The translations under genes and the position numbers were made by a program. This document shows, in pieces, positions 13,946 through 17,551 of a stretch of DNA of 17,551 nt; position 1 is the stretch's first letter; the number at the start of each line of letters is the position of its first letter. The notes beneath the pieces were generated by a model. The model had not been told where the DNA came from. It did not search any database and saw nothing but the letters and a program-made list of their open reading frames with translations. The DNA comes from JBHAEC01 sp041855385 (GTDB lineage Bacteria > Bacillota > Negativicutes > Veillonellales > Veillonellaceae): contig JBHAEC010000034.1 of NCBI GenBank assembly GCA_041855385.1, positions 1 through 17,551 of the forward strand. The letters are read 5' to 3'.

Positions 13946-16414
13946 GTGGAAGAAAATACTTGGAGTCACGGTAAGATTGTTCCCGTACGAATTGATCGGG
14001 AAATGAAAAACTCCTATATTGATTATGCCATGAGCGTTATTGTTATGCGCGCATTGCCGGATGTTCGCGACGGATTAAAGCCTGTGCATCGCCGTATTTT
14101 ATATGCTATGCATGAAACGGGCATGACACCGAACAAGCCGTATAAGAAATCGGCGCGTATTGTCGGTGACGTGCTAGGGAAGTATCATCCGCATGGTGAT
14201 ACTTCTGTTTATGATGCGACAGTAAGGCTGGCACAGGATTTTAATACCAGATATTTGCTTGTAGACGGCCATGGCAATTTTGGATCTATTGATGGTGATT
14301 CGGCGGCGGCCATGCGTTATACAGAAGTGAGGATGGCTCGCATTTCACAGGAAATGTTGGCTGATATTGACAAAGAAACGGTTGATTTCATGCCAAACTA
14401 TGATGAGTCTTTGGAGGAACCGCTAGTGTTGCCTGCAAAGATTCCTAATTTGCTGATTAACGGCTCTGCCGGGATTGCTGTAGGTATGGCTACTAATATA
14501 CCGCCTCATAATTTGGGAGAAGTGGTAGACGGGTTGATTATGCTCATTGATAATCCGGAGGTGGATGTAGCGGAATTAATGACGGCAATTAAAGGGCCGG
14601 ATTTTCCTACGGGAGCGTTGATTCTTGGTCGGGAAGGGATTAAAAAGGCCTATACTACTGGTAGGGGGAGTATCAAAATGCGTGCTCGCGCCCGGATTGA
14701 AGAGATGTCCAAGGGCAAGCATCGCATAGTGGTGACGGAAATTCCTTATCAGGTAAACAAAGCTCGTGTGGTAGAAACGATTGCGAATCTTAGTCGAGAA
14801 AGAATAATTGACGGAATTACGGCTCTTCGCGATGAGAGTGACAGAAAGGGAATGCGCATTGTAATCGAGCTACGTGCAGATGTGCAACCGGATATCGTAT
14901 TAAATAAATTATATAAGCATACGCAATTGCAGGAAACCTTTGGCGTTATTATGTTGGCCTTGGTTAAGGGGCATCCGAAGGTATTGACTCTCAAAGAAGT
15001 GCTTAACCATTATCTGGCTCATCGATTGGAAGTAGTGGTGCGCCGTGCTGGCTTTGAATTGGCAAAGGCGGAAGCTCGCGCTCATATTTTAGATGGATTG
15101 CTCATCGCACTTGACCATATTGATGAAGTTATTGCCACCATTCGTGCGTCTGAAACAGATGATATTGCAAAGGCCGGATTGATTGCAAAATTTGGCTTGT
15201 CCGAAAAGCAGGCTATTGCAATTTTGGATATGAGACTGCGTCGATTGACAGGGCTGGAAAGAGAAAAGATTGAAGAAGAGCACCGCGCATTGCTTGCGCT
15301 TATCGCGGATTTAAAAGAAGTTCTTGTCAGCGAGAGCCGCCAACGGGGAATCATTAAAGAGGAACTTTTGGAGGTAAAAGAGCGATATGGCGATAAGAGA
15401 AGGAGTGAAATCACCATAGATGACTCCGAACTTGATGTAGAAGATTTGATTGCCAACGAAGAAATGGTTATTACTTTGACTCGCCAGGGATATATTAAGC
15501 GTATGAATGCGAATGTATACCGCAATCAGCACAAGGGCGGCGTCGGTGTTGTGGGGATGAAACCGAAAGAGGATGATTTCGTAGAACGGATTATTCATTC
15601 CCAGGCGCATAATACGATTCTTTTCTTTACCTCCATGGGTCGCGTATATCGGTTGAAGGTGTACGAAATTCCGGAAGCATCTTCCAGGAACTCGAGGGGA
15701 ACAGCAATGGTTAATGTTCTTCCTCTTCAAGTGGGAGAGTCTGTAACGACATTCATTGATTTGGAAGAAGCGGACGAAAACACCAGGTTGCTCATGGTTA
15801 CCGAAAAGGGCGTTGTAAAAAGGACGAAGCTGGAGGAGTACAAAAATATTCGTCGCAGCGGATTGATTGCTATCTCTTTAGTGGAGGGAGATCGTCTTAT
15901 CTCCGTTTGTACAACGCTGGGAGGCGAAGATGTGCTCCTTGGAACGAGAAAGGGAATGGCTATTCGCTTTAATGAGGAGGACACGAAACTTCTGAAGCGT
16001 GCTGCTCAAGGTGTTCGAGGGATCCGTCTTAATGCAGGCGACTATGTGGTAGGGGCCGGTATTATTAAGCCGGGTTGCCAAGTATATACTATTACGGAAG
16101 AAGGGTATGGAAAGCGCAATAACGAAGATGTGTACACGCTCCAAAAACGTGGTGGCAAAGGGGCTAAAAATTTCCGCATTACTGATAAAACAGGAGATGT
16201 GGTGGCGGTAGGTATTGATATGGCGGATAACGAATTGATGCTTGTTTCGGAGCAGGGAAAGATTATCCGCTTTGATATGGAAGATATTGCTGTTAAAAAA
16301 GGAAAAGTAATTTCCGGTGTTCGACTACAGAAACTGGACATGGGTGATAAGGTCGCTGCTGTCGCTGTTATTGTAGGAAAGGGAAATGAGGAAGGCGGAG
16401 TCGACAGCGAATAA
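13946..16414 (+). CDS. gyrA: DNA gyrase subunit A
   Basis: An 822-residue subunit that breaks and rejoins DNA in the A2B2 gyrase tetramer. The N-terminal part has YIDYAMSVIVMRALPDVRDGLKPVHRR (24-50), the quinolone-determining region HPHGDTSVYDA (81-91) with Thr86 and Asp90 at the positions of E. coli Ser83 and Asp87, and catalytic Tyr125 in AAMRYTEVRM. The coiled coil spans about 345-490, and a six-bladed pinwheel fills about 500-812. The blade-1 loop where the GyrA box normally lies reads QHKGGVG (528-534), a poor match to QRRGGKG; a better match QKRGGKG is at 733-739 in a late blade. GTG start with GAGGTGAGG just before it. Placement before 16S rRNA matches the gyrA-rrn order of Firmicutes near the replication origin. 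ParC is less likely given this context and the pinwheel repeats. Confidence 0.96.
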   Translation: MEENTWSHGKIVPVRIDREMKNSYIDYAMSVIVMRALPDVRDGLKPVHRRILYAMHETGMTPNKPYKKSARIVGDVLGKYHPHGDTSVYDATVRLAQDFNTRYLLVDGHGNFGSIDGDSAAAMRYTEVRMARISQEMLADIDKETVDFMPNYDESLEEPLVLPAKIPNLLINGSAGIAVGMATNIPPHNLGEVVDGLIMLIDNPEVDVAELMTAIKGPDFPTGALILGREGIKKAYTTGRGSIKMRARARIEEMSKGKHRIVVTEIPYQVNKARVVETIANLSRERIIDGITALRDESDRKGMRIVIELRADVQPDIVLNKLYKHTQLQETFGVIMLALVKGHPKVLTLKEVLNHYLAHRLEVVVRRAGFELAKAEARAHILDGLLIALDHIDEVIATIRASETDDIAKAGLIAKFGLSEKQAIAILDMRLRRLTGLEREKIEEEHRALLALIADLKEVLVSESRQRGIIKEELLEVKERYGDKRRSEITIDDSELDVEDLIANEEMVITLTRQGYIKRMNANVYRNQHKGGVGVVGMKPKEDDFVERIIHSQAHNTILFFTSMGRVYRLKVYEIPEASSRNSRGTAMVNVLPLQVGESVTTFIDLEEADENTRLLMVTEKGVVKRTKLEEYKNIRRSGLIAISLVEGDRLISVCTTLGGEDVLLGTRKGMAIRFNEEDTKLLKRAAQGVRGIRLNAGDYVVGAGIIKPGCQVYTITEEGYGKRNNEDVYTLQKRGGKGAKNFRITDKTGDVVAVGIDMADNELMLVSEQGKIIRFDMEDIAVKKGKVISGVRLQKLDMGDKVAAVAVIVGKGNEEGGVDSE

Positions 16415-16487
16415 ATGGCTCTTATTTCCGAAAAATAATAAGCATGTAAGTAATATAAAGTGAACCCTCTCGGGTATAAGAAAAGGC

Positions 16488-16517
16488 AAAGGGGCTACCT
16501 GGTGTAGCCTCTTTATT
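16488..16517 (+). terminator. Terminator of gyrA
   Basis: AAAGGGGCTAC pairs with GTAGCCTCTTT over 11 bp (one G-U) around a 5-nt loop, followed by TTTATT. A smaller hairpin ACCC/GGGT lies at 16464-16475. Confidence 0.82.
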
Positions 16518-16630
16518 CTATTTCTTTGAAAGGATCATTGCCCAAGTGAGATGGTACAGGGGATCCGGGATTGATGGCAAAGAGTTGCAATAAGTATTAT
16601 TCATAGATAATTCATGAAAAAAATTTTTGG

Positions 16631-16685
16631 TCAATATATTGTGTGAGAGAGAGATATGAGATTTAATGTTTCTACAATATATTGA
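16631..16685. repeat. Two identical palindromes 43 bp apart upstream of the rRNA promoters
   Basis: TCAATATATTGT (16631-16642) and ACAATATATTGA (16674-16685) are perfect inverted copies. Each contains the 10-bp palindrome CAATATATTG, so the two cores are also direct repeats, with a 43-bp period, about four helical turns. This looks like a pair of dimer-binding operators on the same DNA face, or a 12-bp cruciform stem. The rest of 16518-16737 shows no gene. Confidence 0.5.
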
Positions 16686-16737
16686 AATGACATAGATGCA
16701 AAATAGACAAAAAGGGGATGGGGGATGAAAAGAGGGC

Positions 16738-16766
16738 TTGCAATGTGACTGGCTTTACACTATAAT
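16738..16766 (+). promoter_or_regulatory. rRNA operon promoter candidate P1
   Basis: TTGCAA (16738-16743), 17-bp spacer, perfect TATAAT (16761-16766). Predicted start is near 16773, at the foot of the hairpin described next. Confidence 0.5.
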
Positions 16767-16773
16767 AACGTTG

Positions 16774-16799
16774 AACCTTGAGCAAAGGTTTTTTGTTTT
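16774..16799 (+). terminator. Terminator-like hairpin between the two rRNA promoters
   Basis: AACCTT/AAGGTT 6-bp stem with loop GAGCA and six Ts, then G and four Ts. It could stop read-through from gyrA before P2. If P1 is active, the hairpin would form at about +1 to +18, too short for ordinary termination. Confidence 0.45.
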
Positions 16800-16829
16800 C
16801 CCTATTTGCAAGAGAATATACTTCCCTTT

Positions 16830-16879
16830 GTTACAGAAGCGTGAAAAATTATTTGACAGCTTGTGACAGCAGTGTTACA
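16830..16879 (+). promoter_or_regulatory. OmpR-type direct repeats around rRNA promoter P2
   Basis: GTTACA-GAAGC-GTGAAA (16830-16846) lies six bases upstream of the P2 -35, and GTGACA-GCAGT-GTTACA (16863-16879) covers the spacer and part of the -10. Both keep the 6-5-6 layout of the box at 497-513. The second would block polymerase if occupied. Relation to the local regulator is inference. Confidence 0.3.
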
Positions 16880-16881
16880 AT
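16853..16881 (+). promoter_or_regulatory. rRNA operon promoter P2
   Basis: Perfect TTGACA (16853-16858), 17-bp spacer, TACAAT (16876-16881), with an AT-rich stretch just upstream that could act as an UP element. Predicted start near 16888. Confidence 0.85.
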
Positions 16882-16887
16882 ATACAA

Positions 16888-17061
16888 GCTGTTCTATTTA
16901 TTGTGAATGGGACGATCTTTGAAAACTGAACAATGTAAAGGTAATCATGGAAACATGAACATAGCCAGAGTGCGGGTTTCAGGAATGAAACCAACCAATA
17001 AGCCAAGGAATTGGCAGGACAAAGAAACAAAACAAATGAGCTATTCAAATAGCTCCAAGAT
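16888..17061 (+). other. rRNA leader with boxA-like element and processing hairpins
   Basis: GATCTTTGAAAACTGAAC (16914-16931) is the boxA-like leader motif common before Firmicute 16S genes, which recruits Nus factors. Hairpins follow: TCATG/CATGA with loop GAAA (16945-16958), GGTTTCA/TGAAACC with loop GGAA (16975-16992), GCCAA/TTGGC with loop GGAA (17002-17015), GAGCTAT/ATAGCTC (17038-17055) and the palindrome CCAAGATATCTTGG (17055-17068) at the 16S 5' end. They probably guide RNase III-type processing. Confidence 0.7.

Positions 17062-17551
<490 letters not shown>

Noticed and set aside
14203..14230. Quinolone-resistance mutation in gyrA (Thr at the Ser83 position)
   Set aside because: Thr is a natural residue here in several susceptible bacteria, and the Asp at the second position is retained, so resistance cannot be claimed.

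Overview
The window is a low-GC chromosomal segment from a diderm Firmicute of the Negativicutes. The partial 16S rRNA at the right end reads as Veillonella or a very close relative, judged from memory of 16S sequences and not from a search. An OmpH/Skp-type periplasmic chaperone gene agrees with an outer-membrane-bearing Firmicute, as does the placement of gyrA directly before an rRNA operon. No mobile element, CRISPR array or tRNA gene was seen.

Layout. 1-81: the last 26 codons of an M23 (LytM-type) peptidase, then a terminator. 150-537: no convincing protein gene, but on the minus strand a promoter-like site, a chain of perfect hairpins with C-rich loops and a strong terminator, read here as a candidate structured small RNA of about 200 nt. 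538-2702 (minus): an OmpR-family response regulator and its sensor kinase, overlapping by ATGA. 3047-5349 (plus): a CobO/BtuR cobalamin adenosyltransferase, a DUF2953 membrane protein with a GerW/YtfJ protein, and ompH with its own promoter and terminator. 5350-5937: a long structured leader or non-coding region with a promoter candidate, several stem-loops, a tryptophan-containing short ORF and a terminator. 5938-10817: a five-gene nickel/peptide-type ABC importer operon (lipoprotein, two permeases, two ATPases) ending in a bidirectional terminator. 10892-12506 (minus): a siroheme/Fe-S nitrite/sulfite reductase-like protein fused to DUF1858 and, one base later, a His/Cys-rich protein I cannot name. 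12654-13823: SfsA fused to a DUF123 GIY-YIG-like domain. 13946-16414: gyrA. 16415-17061: terminator, a pair of identical palindromes, two rRNA promoter candidates and a hairpin-rich leader. 17062 to the end: 5' part of 16S rRNA.

How parts may connect. A direct repeat of the type bound by PhoB/WalR-like regulators (GTTACA-N5-GTTACA, 11-bp period) lies 10 bp upstream of the -10 of the candidate small RNA, next to the two-component genes. Weaker versions occur between the regulator and the cobalamin adenosyltransferase gene, and twice around the rRNA P2 promoter. If real, this would link the local two-component system to a small RNA and possibly to rRNA synthesis. The cobalamin adenosyltransferase and the possible Ni/Co importer fit a B12-using anaerobe. 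The best candidates for something undescribed are the minus-strand RNA at 276-474, the siroheme protein with its His-rich partner, and the leader before the ABC operon.
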